From: JBBIWA01 sp037439425
Lineage (GTDB): Bacteria; Acidobacteriota; Blastocatellia; RBC074
Assembly (NCBI GenBank): GCA_037439425.1
Contig: JBBIWA010000002.1
Location: 177,878 to 241,877 of the forward strand
Direction of reading: 5' to 3'
DNA: 64,000 bases
Shown: positions 26,908 to 35,075 of the stretch, piece after piece
How positions within the stretch are numbered: position 1 is the first letter of the stretch
Layout: every line of letters begins with the position of its first letter
Position numbers and translations under genes: made by a program
Notes under the pieces: generated by a model
Seen by the model: the letters and a program-made list of their open reading frames with translations, nothing else
Database searches by the model: none
What the model was told of the DNA's origin: nothing

Positions 26908-27852
26908 TCACCCTGCTTGCGCCACCGGTCTGGGCAGATTCTCCCGCCGCCGATTGAGCACCACACCCAGGATCTTCGCCTGAGCTTTCTGCAAAGCCGC
27001 GCGCGCAGAGGCGAGGTCTTCGTGTCTGGTCTCATCTTTCCGCGCCACCAGAATTACACCATCGAGGTGCGCGGCCAGCAGTGCGACTTCAGAGTGCGTG
27101 GTGATAGCCGGAGCGTCAATCAGCACATAATCAAACCGGGCGCGCAGTTTCTCGATCATGGCCCGGATGTCACACAGGCGGAGCAAATCGTGTAGCGTGA
27201 GACAGCCTGCCGGCCCAGTGATCTCCCGCAGGTTCGGCAACTCAGTGCGGCGCAGCGAGAGTTGATAACTCTCGGTCGCATCTTCGTGGTTTTCATCAGT
27301 AGCCCTGATTGCATCTTTACTCAGCCTGAACCGCGCCACGTTCAACTTATCAAACTCGGCAAGCGTCAGGCTTAGATTCTCTGCGACGAAACTGGCCCCA
27401 TCACCCGGTTCAACGCCGCAGATGAGCACAATCTGCAACCGCTGCGACTCGGCCGCGAGCATCACAGCGCTGCGTAACCGCCGGAACTCTTCCTGGAGCT
27501 GCTGGGGCACCAAACAGCGATAGGTGGGGGCTGAAGGATGAACAATTACTTGGCCGCCCACCTTCTCTTCCGCCGGCTCGCACGGTGCCGGTTCGGGTTG
27601 ATCAAGCTGCCTGGTTTCGGTATTTGCTTCGGCGGCTACTGTTGAAGCGCGAGCCTCAGCCTGAGTCTCCTCGCCCAGAGGGGCGGTGTAATCACAATCT
27701 TCAGAGCCTGGCGCTCCGGCCGGCAACTGGCTCGGCTGGTAACCGGCTGGCAATGCGATGACGTGGGTAAAGTCGAAGGCTCTCAGGAACCGTCCGGCAT
27801 AATCCGGGTCGGTGACGCTCGACTGTTGTAGTGCCTCAAAAACTCTAGCCAT
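26908..27852 (-). CDS. BY-kinase-like (CpsD/CapB) protein with degenerate ATP site
   Basis: 314 residues from ATG 27852 (GGAAAGAGAG upstream). N-terminal about 115 residues are a poorly conserved, acidic linker. The rest is the P-loop fold of capsular tyrosine kinases: EEFRRLRSAVMLA, then a Walker A position reading PGDGAS, where the essential Lys of PGEGKS/T is Ala. The usual Walker A' segment with its Asp is lost (VARFRLSKDAIRA). Walker B FDYVLIDAPAITTHSEVALLAAHLDG is intact. No C-terminal Tyr cluster. It probably cannot hydrolyse ATP normally and may act as a structural partner of the Wzz-like protein encoded 14 bp upstream. Confidence 0.8.
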   Translation of the reverse strand: MARVFEALQQSSVTDPDYAGRFLRAFDFTHVIALPAGYQPSQLPAGAPGSEDCDYTAPLGEETQAEARASTVAAEANTETRQLDQPEPAPCEPAEEKVGGQVIVHPSAPTYRCLVPQQLQEEFRRLRSAVMLAAESQRLQIVLICGVEPGDGASFVAENLSLTLAEFDKLNVARFRLSKDAIRATDENHEDATESYQLSLRRTELPNLREITGPAGCLTLHDLLRLCDIRAMIEKLRARFDYVLIDAPAITTHSEVALLAAHLDGVILVARKDETRHEDLASARAALQKAQAKILGVVLNRRRENLPRPVAQAG

Positions 27853-27865
27853 CTCTCTTTCCTTA

Positions 27866-29362
27866 CTATGCTTCGGGGATCGAAGCGAGCACTTCCAGAC
27901 CAAACTGGTGGCGGAGGCCCTCTTCAGTCCGCACCACTGGATTGAGCTGTTCGAGGGTTAGGGCGCTACCTATTGCCGTGATCAATCCGGCGAGGACCAA
28001 AACGGCGAGGTTAACTAACGGCCTGGGGCTGACCGGCCGGTAGTTGACGCTGGCAGCATCAGCCAGGCTGACATTGACAATCTTCTCGCGATTAAGCGCG
28101 TTGCTGATCTCGGCTTCTTGCGCCTTCTTGCGATAGAGCAGGTAAGCATCTTCGTTGACTGCGCGGGTGCGTTCGAGGTCCTGCTTTTCAAAACTCTTCT
28201 GGTCGAGCTCCAGCAAGCGCGCCTGGTACTGGGTCGCCAGAGCAGAGAGGCTTTTTTCGCGCTCGATGAGCGCTGTCAAATTGGCCTGCGCGCTGAGCAG
28301 CTCGTTCATCAAGCGGCGATGTAGCTCATTGAGCTGATAGGCGCGCTCCTGTGGCGGCGTTTGCTCCTCGCGCGCAATCATCTCTTGAGCCTGAGCGATG
28401 CGCTGCTCCAAGTCTTGAATCAACCGGTGGTCGGGCTTGTATTTCTGCAGCAATTGGGTGCGCTGCAACTCCAGCGTCAGTAACTCCTCTTTCATCTTGT
28501 CGAGGGCCGAGACGTATTTGGTGCGCACTTCGGACTCGATCCGTTCGGGCTGAGTTTCGAGTTGTGATTTGAGAACGGCGATCCGCTTCTCGGTCTCTTG
28601 AATCTCGGTGCGCGCGGCGTTGGCTTGGCTCTGCGTCTGATAGAATTCTCGCAGTAGCAAATCCTTTTGTGCCTCAGTGATGGTCAGGCCATTGGCGGCA
28701 TCAAACCGTTTGAGCGCTTCAGTGGCCTCGGCCAGTTTTTGACCGAAAGCTTCGCTTTGTTGTTGAAATACCTGCGCTGCTTGCGCTTGCTGCCGCAGTT
28801 GCACTTGATGATCCGCATATTTGCGGTAGAGCGTATTAAGCACCTGCGCTGTTCGCTGCGGCTCATTGCCGGTATAACTCACTTTGATGATGCGCGATTT
28901 CTTGACCGGGACGATTTCGAGATTGTCCGCCAGATGGTTGATGGCGCGCTCCATCGGAGTCGGTTCTGGCTGCCGGTGCCACTTGCGGTAATAGTCCGAG
29001 AAGCGAGCGCGCCAGGTTGCGATCAACCCTGTTGGCTTCGTCGCTGCTTCTTGGTCCAGACCGAGTTCACGGACCACAGCTTCGAGGACCTGACGGCTCT
29101 TGAGAAGCTCCATTTCCGAGTTGAACTCCTCATCGCTGATCTCAGCTCGCGGCAGCTCAGCATCCTTTGCGGCGGGGCTGACTCTGGGATCGACGCGCTC
29201 GCGCGTGACCAGCAGCTTCATCGAGGATTGGTAGGCCGGCTTCATCATCAGCGTCGCCGCCATCCCGGAGACGACGACTGAGAGGAAGACGGTGCCAACC
29301 AGCAGCTTGCGCGCCAGGATCACCGCCAGCAATTCCCGCAATGTGACCATGGATCTACTCAT
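27866..29362 (-). CDS. Polysaccharide co-polymerase / chain-length determinant (Wzz/GNVR)
   Basis: 498 residues from ATG 29362; GTG 29371 three codons upstream is possible. Wzz domain (about 8-105) with a first helix (about 15-38), then a long periplasmic coiled-coil (about 180-400; EQTPPQERAYQLNELHRRL among many heptads), the GNVR-type end (NVSLADAASVNYRPVSPRPL) and a second helix (about 450-470). It sets chain length and couples polymerisation to export. It has no fused kinase domain; the separate CpsD-like protein follows 13 bp later, as in Gram-positive systems. Upstream is the Wza-like export protein. Confidence 0.9.
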   Translation of the reverse strand: MSRSMVTLRELLAVILARKLLVGTVFLSVVVSGMAATLMMKPAYQSSMKLLVTRERVDPRVSPAAKDAELPRAEISDEEFNSEMELLKSRQVLEAVVRELGLDQEAATKPTGLIATWRARFSDYYRKWHRQPEPTPMERAINHLADNLEIVPVKKSRIIKVSYTGNEPQRTAQVLNTLYRKYADHQVQLRQQAQAAQVFQQQSEAFGQKLAEATEALKRFDAANGLTITEAQKDLLLREFYQTQSQANAARTEIQETEKRIAVLKSQLETQPERIESEVRTKYVSALDKMKEELLTLELQRTQLLQKYKPDHRLIQDLEQRIAQAQEMIAREEQTPPQERAYQLNELHRRLMNELLSAQANLTALIEREKSLSALATQYQARLLELDQKSFEKQDLERTRAVNEDAYLLYRKKAQEAEISNALNREKIVNVSLADAASVNYRPVSPRPLVNLAVLVLAGLITAIGSALTLEQLNPVVRTEEGLRHQFGLEVLASIPEA

Positions 29363-29376
29363 CGTTGTCACTTGCT

Positions 29377-30060
29377 CTACCGAATTGAAAAACCAGGGAC
29401 CGCGAACCGGAAAGCATCTATCACACGGGCCAACTTCGAAAGCTTGGAATCAGGGACAAAGACATAGTCGCCATCCTGAAGCACCAGCTCGCGCTCAGGG
29501 CTGTTGGGCTTAAGCAGCCGCTCTACATTTACGACCGCCACTTTCAATTCGCGGTCGCCCACAGGTCTGGCGTGAAGCACCATTTTGCGATGCGCTTCGC
29601 GAGTGAATCCGCCAGCCAGCACGATGGCTTGCAGCAAGGTTTGCCCCTCTCGCAGCGGGTAACTCCCCGGCTTTTGCACCTGACCGCCAACCATAACGCG
29701 AGGGGCGACGAATTCAAGGAGGCTGACTGAGATCACCGGATTGATCAGCGCTTCGCTGTAGGCTCGTTCAAGCGCCGCTTTCAATTCCTTTGCCGTCAAC
29801 CCTTCGGCTTTGAGCTCGTCAATCATCTGCAAACTGATGAAGCCATCCGGGCGCACTACGAGCGAGGGTTCATTGAGTTCCGGTTGATAGAGGAATTTGA
29901 TGCTCAGCTTGTCACCCTTGCGGATGCGATAAGTATTGAGTTGGGCCGACGCTTCCTGTTCGGCAGGCTGCTGCGCTAGCGCCACGCCGCTCAACCACAG
30001 GAGCAGAATCAATCCCCCTAGCCATATGCCTTTGATGTTTCTGGCAAGCGACATAAGCAT
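29377..30060 (-). CDS. Polysaccharide export protein (Wza/GumB-like)
   Basis: 227 residues from ATG 30060, with GGAGGAG 8 nt upstream. Signal peptide 1-30 (ends GVALAQ). No lipobox Cys is seen, unlike typical Wza lipoproteins. Poly_export domain (about 42-118: YRIRKGDKLSIKFLYQPEL, VRPDGFISLQMI) and one SLBB domain (about 123-200: VMVGGQVQKPGSYPL, LLQAIVLAGGF). It should form the periplasmic/outer-membrane channel of the capsule or exopolysaccharide. First gene of the leftward operon; the Wzz-like stop/start gap is 15 bp. Its 240-bp upstream region is shared with the thioesterase gene at 30302. Confidence 0.9.
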   Translation of the reverse strand: MLMSLARNIKGIWLGGLILLLWLSGVALAQQPAEQEASAQLNTYRIRKGDKLSIKFLYQPELNEPSLVVRPDGFISLQMIDELKAEGLTAKELKAALERAYSEALINPVISVSLLEFVAPRVMVGGQVQKPGSYPLREGQTLLQAIVLAGGFTREAHRKMVLHARPVGDRELKVAVVNVERLLKPNSPERELVLQDGDYVFVPDSKLSKLARVIDAFRFAVPGFSIR

Positions 30061-30301
30061 TTTCTTTCTCCTCCGGCAGTTGGCGAATCGGGCTTCTCGG
30101 TATATCCTCCTTGAGGTCTAGCAGGATGTTTTAATGCCGCCGGGGCAGAGAGACAAAATACAGACAACTATTTACTATGACCATCAGCGCGCATTATCCA
30201 CAAAAAAGTATTACTGAGCTGTTGCGATCAGATTATTAAATCAATGCTGCAGGGCGGGCAGTGTTGGCCCTCAGCCAGGATCAGCAAAGGAGAAGATCTC
30301 A

Positions 30302-30688
30302 ATGCTTGAAGCAATCGTCCCCGGACTGAGCGAAGAGAAGACTACCAAAGTAACTGAAGACTTAACCATCTCCTCGATCGATGAGAAATTGCCTCCAGTC
30401 TATAGCACCCCAGCAATGATCGCTTTGATGGAGATCACAGCCGCCGCTGTGCTTCAGCCGCACCTCCCGGCGGGCTATATCTCCGTAGGGGTTGAGGTCA
30501 ACGTGCGGCACCTGGCGGCGACCCCACTCGGCGATCAGGTGACAGCAAGCGCTAAGGTCCTTGAGGTCTCTAACAACCTGATCAAGTTCGAAGTGGAGGC
30601 GCGAGACAGTAAGCAACGCATCGGGAGCGGCACACACACGCGCGCCATTATCGAGCTGGAGCGCTTCCTGCGCGGATTGAAGCGCTAG
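30302..30688 (+). CDS. Hotdog-fold thioesterase (FlK-like)
   Basis: 128 residues from ATG 30302, with AAAGGAG 8 nt upstream. Resembles fluoroacetyl-CoA thioesterase-type proteins: an N-terminal PPVYSTPAMIALMEITAAA helix with conserved Thr/Ser and Glu positions, LPAGYISVGVEVNVRHLAATPLGDQV and IGSGTHTRAIIELERF with the His. The Glu and His correspond to FlK catalytic positions. It would hydrolyse a short acyl-CoA; fluoroacetate itself is unlikely to be the substrate. Single gene, divergent from the exopolysaccharide operon. Confidence 0.8.
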   Translation: MLEAIVPGLSEEKTTKVTEDLTISSIDEKLPPVYSTPAMIALMEITAAAVLQPHLPAGYISVGVEVNVRHLAATPLGDQVTASAKVLEVSNNLIKFEVEARDSKQRIGSGTHTRAIIELERFLRGLKR

Positions 30689-30801
30689 CCAGACTCTCTG
30701 GGCCAGCTGATAGTTGGCCTGACATTTTCTGTTGGTGTTATGATATTTACGTTTTGCGGGAAGAGAACTAATTCGTTTCAATTCTAAAACCAATAGAAGT
30801 C

Positions 30802-32328
30802 ATGCCGAAAGATAAAATCCTCGTAGTTGATGATGATTCGATGATTCGCTGGACGCTGACGGAAGCGTTGCGCGGCTGGGGGTACGACCCGATTGAAGCC
30901 TCAACGGTCTCGGCGGCTTTGCATGCTTTCGATGCTGAACAACCCGTGGCGGTGCTGCTTGACATCAATTTGCCAGATGGCTCTGGCCTGGATGCGCTCA
31001 AGGAGATCAAACATCGCCAATCGCAAGCGGTCGTGATTATGATTACAGCCAACGTCCTGGTGGAAGACACGATTGCAGCTCTGCGCGGCGGCGCGTATGA
31101 CTTCATTGGGAAACCAATCAATCTCAATGAGCTTCAAGTCACGATCCGCAACGGGATCGAGGCTGGGCAGTTGCGCAAAGAAGTCAGCCGCATGCGCCAC
31201 CTGCAGCTGCGCCAGTTCAGCTTTGATCAGATCATCGGCCAGTCACCGGCCATGCTCAAGATGATTGCGCTGGCCAGGAAGGTGGCCGAGAGCGAAGCTT
31301 CCTCGGTTCTTTTACAGGGCGAAAGTGGCACGGGCAAAGACCTGGTGGCCAAAGCCATTCACTACAGCTCGCGCCGCGCCGAGAAGCCGTTTGTGGCGAT
31401 CAACTGCGCGGCGATTCCATCCACGTTGATTGAAAGTGAACTCTTCGGCCACGAGAAGGGAGCTTTCACCGATGCGAAAGCGCAGAAGAAAGGGCTGTTT
31501 GAGCAGGCCGAAGGTGGCACCCTCTTCCTGGATGAGATCGGGGAACTCGAACTCAATTTGCAGGCCAAACTGTTGCGCGTCTTGGAAGAGGCTGCCTTCC
31601 GGCGCGTTGGTGGACTCAAAGACATCCCGCTTGACGTCCGGGTCATTGCCTCCTCCAACCGCGACCTGAAGACTGAAAGCGAAGAAGGGCGATTCCGGCT
31701 GGATCTGTTTTATCGGCTCTCTGTCATCCAGATAGACCTGCCGCCATTGCGTGAACGCGGCGACGACGTGCTGCTGCTGGCCGAGCACTACATCAATTAC
31801 TTCAATGAGCGGCGGCGAAAACACGTGCAAGGACTGACGCCGGAGGTAGCAGAGATCTTTCGCCGCTACAGGTGGCCTGGCAATGTGCGCGAGCTGCGCA
31901 ACGTGATCGAGCGAGCGATGATTCTGGAGGACGGCGAGTTGATCACCACCAGCTATCTGCCTCGCGATCTTTTCGCGGCTGAGATGAGTAAAGAAACGAG
32001 CCAGGCAGAAGCACCCATTCACGTTCTGGACAGGAGCCAGCAACAAGCTGCACCTTCGGCGGCTCTTTTTCACCTCCCGCCTGAAGGAGCAGGCAATGAG
32101 TTGACTACTTCTTCTGGCAAGCAACCTTCGGTGGCTCTTTTTCACCTCCCGCCTGAAGGAGTCTCGCTGGCAGAGGTAGAGATGTCACTGGTGCGTCAGG
32201 CCATTGAGCGCAGTGGTGGCAATCAGACTCGCGCCGCCGAACTGTTGCGCATCTCGCGCGATCAACTGCGCTATCGGTTGAAGAAACTCGAAGAAGGTGC
32301 AGCCTCTAGTGGGGCCTCGCCACAGTAG
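30802..32328 (+). CDS. Sigma-54-dependent response regulator (NtrC family) with duplicated linker
   Basis: 508 residues. Receiver domain with phospho-acceptor Asp54 (LLDINLPDGSG) and Lys in FIGKPIN; AAA+ domain with Walker A GESGTGKD, sigma-54 loop GAFTDA (Asp for the usual Gly, seen in functional relatives), Walker B GTLFLDEIGE and PGNVREL; then a linker with two copies of ALFHLPPEG; then a Fis-type helix-turn-helix (NQTRAAELLRISRDQLRYRLKK). It heads the universal stress protein cluster, where two candidate -24/-12 promoters (32480 and 37714) are plausible targets. Partner kinase could be the hybrid kinase at 35076. Confidence 0.92.
   Translation: MPKDKILVVDDDSMIRWTLTEALRGWGYDPIEASTVSAALHAFDAEQPVAVLLDINLPDGSGLDALKEIKHRQSQAVVIMITANVLVEDTIAALRGGAYDFIGKPINLNELQVTIRNGIEAGQLRKEVSRMRHLQLRQFSFDQIIGQSPAMLKMIALARKVAESEASSVLLQGESGTGKDLVAKAIHYSSRRAEKPFVAINCAAIPSTLIESELFGHEKGAFTDAKAQKKGLFEQAEGGTLFLDEIGELELNLQAKLLRVLEEAAFRRVGGLKDIPLDVRVIASSNRDLKTESEEGRFRLDLFYRLSVIQIDLPPLRERGDDVLLLAEHYINYFNERRRKHVQGLTPEVAEIFRRYRWPGNVRELRNVIERAMILEDGELITTSYLPRDLFAAEMSKETSQAEAPIHVLDRSQQQAAPSAALFHLPPEGAGNELTTSSGKQPSVALFHLPPEGVSLAEVEMSLVRQAIERSGGNQTRAAELLRISRDQLRYRLKKLEEGAASSGASPQ
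32052..32161. repeat. In-frame 38-bp direct repeat in the regulator linker
   Basis: The 38 bases at 32052-32089 recur at 32124-32161 with one mismatch, 72 bp (24 codons) apart, encoding SAALFHLPPEG and SVALFHLPPEG. The duplication adds 24 residues between the AAA+ domain and the DNA-binding domain. Confidence 0.95.
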
Positions 32329-32479
32329 AGTTTGCTTTCAGCCCCTTTCTTCTGCTCCGTTCTTCACAAAGAACCCACCTGGAGCTACGACCACCCGGGT
32401 TGCGCAATTTTCCGCTCTCTCACTGGTGAGATTTACGCAACAGAGATTGTTCCCGGCCCTTCAAGCGGTCTGTTTGAAG

Positions 32480-32496
32480 TCGGCACACCCATTGCA
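32480..32496 (+). promoter_or_regulatory. Sigma-54-type -24/-12 promoter for the USP gene at 32565
   Basis: TCGGCACACCCATTGCA fits the consensus TTGGCAC-N5-TTGCA, with GG and GC exactly 10 nt apart. Predicted transcription start is about 32507, 58 nt before the ATG. It overlaps the open stretch after the upstream stop. Confidence 0.65.
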
Positions 32497-32564
32497 AAGC
32501 TATCTTCGAGGGCAGGCTGACGGGGATGCCCCACGGTTGATCACTCCATCCCGAGAGCGAGAAC

Positions 32565-33479
32565 ATGGTAACTATCAAGAAGATTCTATGTCCCATTGAT
32601 CTCTCTCCTCAGTCCGGTGAAGCGCTCCGGTACTCAGCGGCGCTGGCGCGAGCTTATCAGGCTACACTCTATGTGTGTCACAGCATCAATCCGGTTTCGT
32701 CCGCTGCACCAGCAGCTCGCGAATCCATCAACAAGCAGATGGAGAGCACCATCAGCGAGCAGGTCTTCCTGGATCAGGCAGACCAGTTCAAAATCGAAGC
32801 GATCCTCATCGAAGGCGATCCGGCCCTGGCAATCACCAAAGAGGCTGCCGAACGGAGAGTGGATTTGATCGTCATGCGCTCGCGCCGAAGGCCACTGGCG
32901 GCTGCATTACTCGGCTCGACCGCTGAGGCGATCTGTCGCACTGCGCCCTGTCCGGTTCTGGTGACCCATCCCCGCGAACGTGAACTGGTCCATCCTTTCA
33001 CCGGCGAGATTGATCTGCGGCGCTTGCTGGTCGCTTACGACTTCTCTGACTACGCTGAATTGGCCCTTTCAGTTGCCTTCTCAATCGCTCAGGAGTATCA
33101 AGCAGAATTACACCTGCTCCACGTCCTGCCCCCTCAAAACACATCGGTCTGGCCCCCGACTGGGTCAGAAAGCCTGTTTCAGCAAGCCCTGCGCCGCTTA
33201 CACAACGCCGTGCCTTCTGAAGCCAGGCCCCCATGCGAAATCAAAGCTATAGTGCGCCTGGGGCAGCCTTATCGGGAGATACTCGATTATGCTGAAGAGA
33301 AATTGATTGACTTGATCTGTATGGGCGCCAGTGGCAGTGGTTTTGGTCTGCGAGCGTTATTTGGCTCCAATGCTGACCGCGTGCTGCGCCAGGCTCCCTG
33401 TCCGGTTCTCATCGCGCGCCCGCTCAAGCCAGCAAGCGTGCCGCCACCAACGGCTCGACCTAAGACTCAGCAGCCGTAG
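32565..33479 (+). CDS. Universal stress protein, two UspA domains
   Basis: 304 residues. Two UspA domains: 1-135 (KKILCPIDLSPQSGEAL ... APCPVLVT) and 150-295 (RRLLVAYDFSDYAELAL ... APCPVLIARP). The ATP-binding G-X2-G-X9-G pattern is weak in the first (SRRRPLAAALLGST) and better in the second (MGASGSGFGLRALFGSN). Preceded by a sigma-54-type promoter; followed by another USP gene after 105 bp. Cytoplasmic. Likely stress adaptation; the exact role is unknown. Confidence 0.9.
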   Translation: MVTIKKILCPIDLSPQSGEALRYSAALARAYQATLYVCHSINPVSSAAPAARESINKQMESTISEQVFLDQADQFKIEAILIEGDPALAITKEAAERRVDLIVMRSRRRPLAAALLGSTAEAICRTAPCPVLVTHPRERELVHPFTGEIDLRRLLVAYDFSDYAELALSVAFSIAQEYQAELHLLHVLPPQNTSVWPPTGSESLFQQALRRLHNAVPSEARPPCEIKAIVRLGQPYREILDYAEEKLIDLICMGASGSGFGLRALFGSNADRVLRQAPCPVLIARPLKPASVPPPTARPKTQQP

Positions 33480-33584
33480 CAGCCGCAGGAGAGAAAATGT
33501 GAACGATTGCGTTCGGAGAGAAGATGAGGCGATAATCACGGCAGCGAAGTTCCCTTCCCTTACTGCCAGCAGAGGAGGAAGAAG

Positions 33585-34061
33585 ATGAAAATACTATTAG
33601 CCGTTGATGGCTCCCCTTATAGTGAAGCGGCCGTGCGCGAGGTGGCACAGCGCCCCTGGCCAGCCAGTAGCCAGGTACGCATTATTTCGGTAGTTGAGCT
33701 GCCTTTTGTGCCGACCCCGGAAGCCTGGGCGCTCCCGGCTACTTACTATGCAGAGTTGGAGAAAGCTGGGCAGGAGCAGGCACAGGCTGCCCTTGACAAA
33801 GCTGTCGAACAGATCCGCGCCTCTCAGGGCGAGCGTCTGGGGATCACCACCGGCCTGCTCAATGGCCAGGCTAAAGACATGATCTTGGACGAAGCCGAGC
33901 AGTGGGGAGCCGATTTGATTGTGCTCGGCTCGCACGGTTACCGGGGCTGGCAGAGATTTTTGCTTGGCTCTGTGTCGCAAGCAGTGGCTGCCCACGCCAA
34001 ATGCTCGGTTGAGATCGTGCGCAGCCGGCAGGCAGGAGAAAGCGAGGGGACAGCAGGATGA
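33585..34061 (+). CDS. Universal stress protein, single UspA domain
   Basis: 158 residues from ATG 33585, with GAGGAGGAAGAAG just upstream. MKILLAVDGSPYSEAAV opens the domain, and GSHGYRGWQRFLLGSVS is a full ATP-binding motif (G-X2-G-X9-G-S), suggesting an ATP-binding USP. The stop overlaps the next start by four bases (ATGA at 34058), so the two are translationally coupled. Confidence 0.92.
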   Translation: MKILLAVDGSPYSEAAVREVAQRPWPASSQVRIISVVELPFVPTPEAWALPATYYAELEKAGQEQAQAALDKAVEQIRASQGERLGITTGLLNGQAKDMILDEAEQWGADLIVLGSHGYRGWQRFLLGSVSQAVAAHAKCSVEIVRSRQAGESEGTAG

Positions 34062-34483
34062 TCAGTAGATTGGGATTGAAGGAATCAAAAGAGATACTGC
34101 GCGCAGGCCGGCTCGGACGACTGGGTTGCGTCGCCGATGGTGGCCCGTACGTGATCCCGGTTAACTATCTCTTCGATGAGGAGAGTATCTATATCCATTC
34201 GCTGCCCGGCCGCAAAATTGAAGTGCTGCGAACCAACCCGCGAGCCTGTCTTCAGGTGGATCAGATCAAAGACGAGTTCCACTGGCGCAGCGCTATTGCT
34301 TACGGTCGTTACGAGGAGATAACCGATCCGGCTGAACGTGAGCAAGCGCTCCAGAAACTGCTTGCGCGCTTTCCACACTTCACCCCGGTCGAATCAGCGA
34401 TGGCTCAGGCTGATGAGATGTCGCGCCCGGTGATCTTTCGGATTCGCATTGATGAGATCACCGGAGTGGCGGAGGAGTGGTAA
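34058..34483 (+). CDS. PNPOx-like flavin-binding (NimA-type) protein
   Basis: 141 residues. Split beta-barrel of the pyridoxamine 5'-phosphate oxidase-like family: GRLGRLGCVADGGPYVIPVNYLF, IYIHSLPGRKIEVLRTNPRACLQVD, SAIAYGRYEEI. Family members bind FMN or F420 and reduce nitro compounds or other small molecules. Coupled to the upstream USP by an ATGA overlap. USP plus PNPOx-like pairs are also found in low-oxygen regulons such as DosR, so a role in redox stress is plausible (inference). Confidence 0.85.
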   Translation: MISRLGLKESKEILRAGRLGRLGCVADGGPYVIPVNYLFDEESIYIHSLPGRKIEVLRTNPRACLQVDQIKDEFHWRSAIAYGRYEEITDPAEREQALQKLLARFPHFTPVESAMAQADEMSRPVIFRIRIDEITGVAEEW

Positions 34484-34512
34484 TCAAACTCGAAGCACAG
34501 GCCAGGGGTGGA

Positions 34513-34839
34513 TCAGGGCGCAGGTGCGGCCAGCTCATCCTCAATCCAGGTCAAAGCGCGCATCGCCGCGGGCAGTCCCAGTGTCGTAATCGCCAGCACG
34601 GCTACGTGCTTGATCTCCTCGACAGTGATTGCGGCGGCCAGCGCGTTACGGGCCGCCGAGTGTGTGGCTCCTTCAAGCCCCGCGCCGGCGGCCAGGGCAA
34701 GCTTGACCAATCGTCGCGTCTTTTCATCCAGCGGCCCCGCCGCGTGGCAGCGATCTCCCAGCTCAGCAAAAGCTTTCCATACCTCAGTGTAGTCTCTCTT
34801 GAACTCTTCGACAGGTTGTGGCAATCCTTGATTTGGCAT
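34513..34839 (-). CDS. Carboxymuconolactone decarboxylase (AhpD-like) family protein
   Basis: 108 residues with a near-perfect GGGAGGTGA before ATG 34839. The CMD helical domain is visible (DEKTRRLVKLALAAGAGLEGATHSAARNAL, TVEEIKHVAVLAITTLG). The AhpD redox pair CxxC is absent: the site reads EGATHSAARNA, keeping only the His. So a peroxidase-reductase activity is unlikely; other CMD members act on small organic acids. Opposite strand to its neighbours, 30 bp from the convergent PNPOx-like gene. Confidence 0.8.
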   Translation of the reverse strand: MPNQGLPQPVEEFKRDYTEVWKAFAELGDRCHAAGPLDEKTRRLVKLALAAGAGLEGATHSAARNALAAAITVEEIKHVAVLAITTLGLPAAMRALTWIEDELAAPAP

Positions 34840-34866
34840 CGGTCACCTCCCAGCTTGCGATAAAAT

Positions 34867-34898
34867 ACGGCGCGCAATCTATCACATTTGCGCGCCGT
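34867..34898. promoter_or_regulatory. Perfect 11-bp inverted repeat upstream of the CMD gene
   Basis: ACGGCGCGCAA pairs perfectly with TTGCGCGCCGT across a 10-nt spacer, centred about 43 nt before ATG 34839. No T-run follows. It could be an operator, or a leader hairpin in the CMD transcript. Confidence 0.45.
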
Positions 34899-35075
34899 AA
34901 CCCAAGGCTGCGAGCTTCCCAACATCCTGACGCTATGGACAGGCATGCGATCAACCGATAGAATCTACCTCACTGCGACCCACAGGCAATGTGCTCTCTA
35001 CTCAAGCGAGACACAAGTGTGTCGCGCTGAGTTGCCTGTCTGGTGAGCAACAAACCATCTGATCGGTGGGATAGC

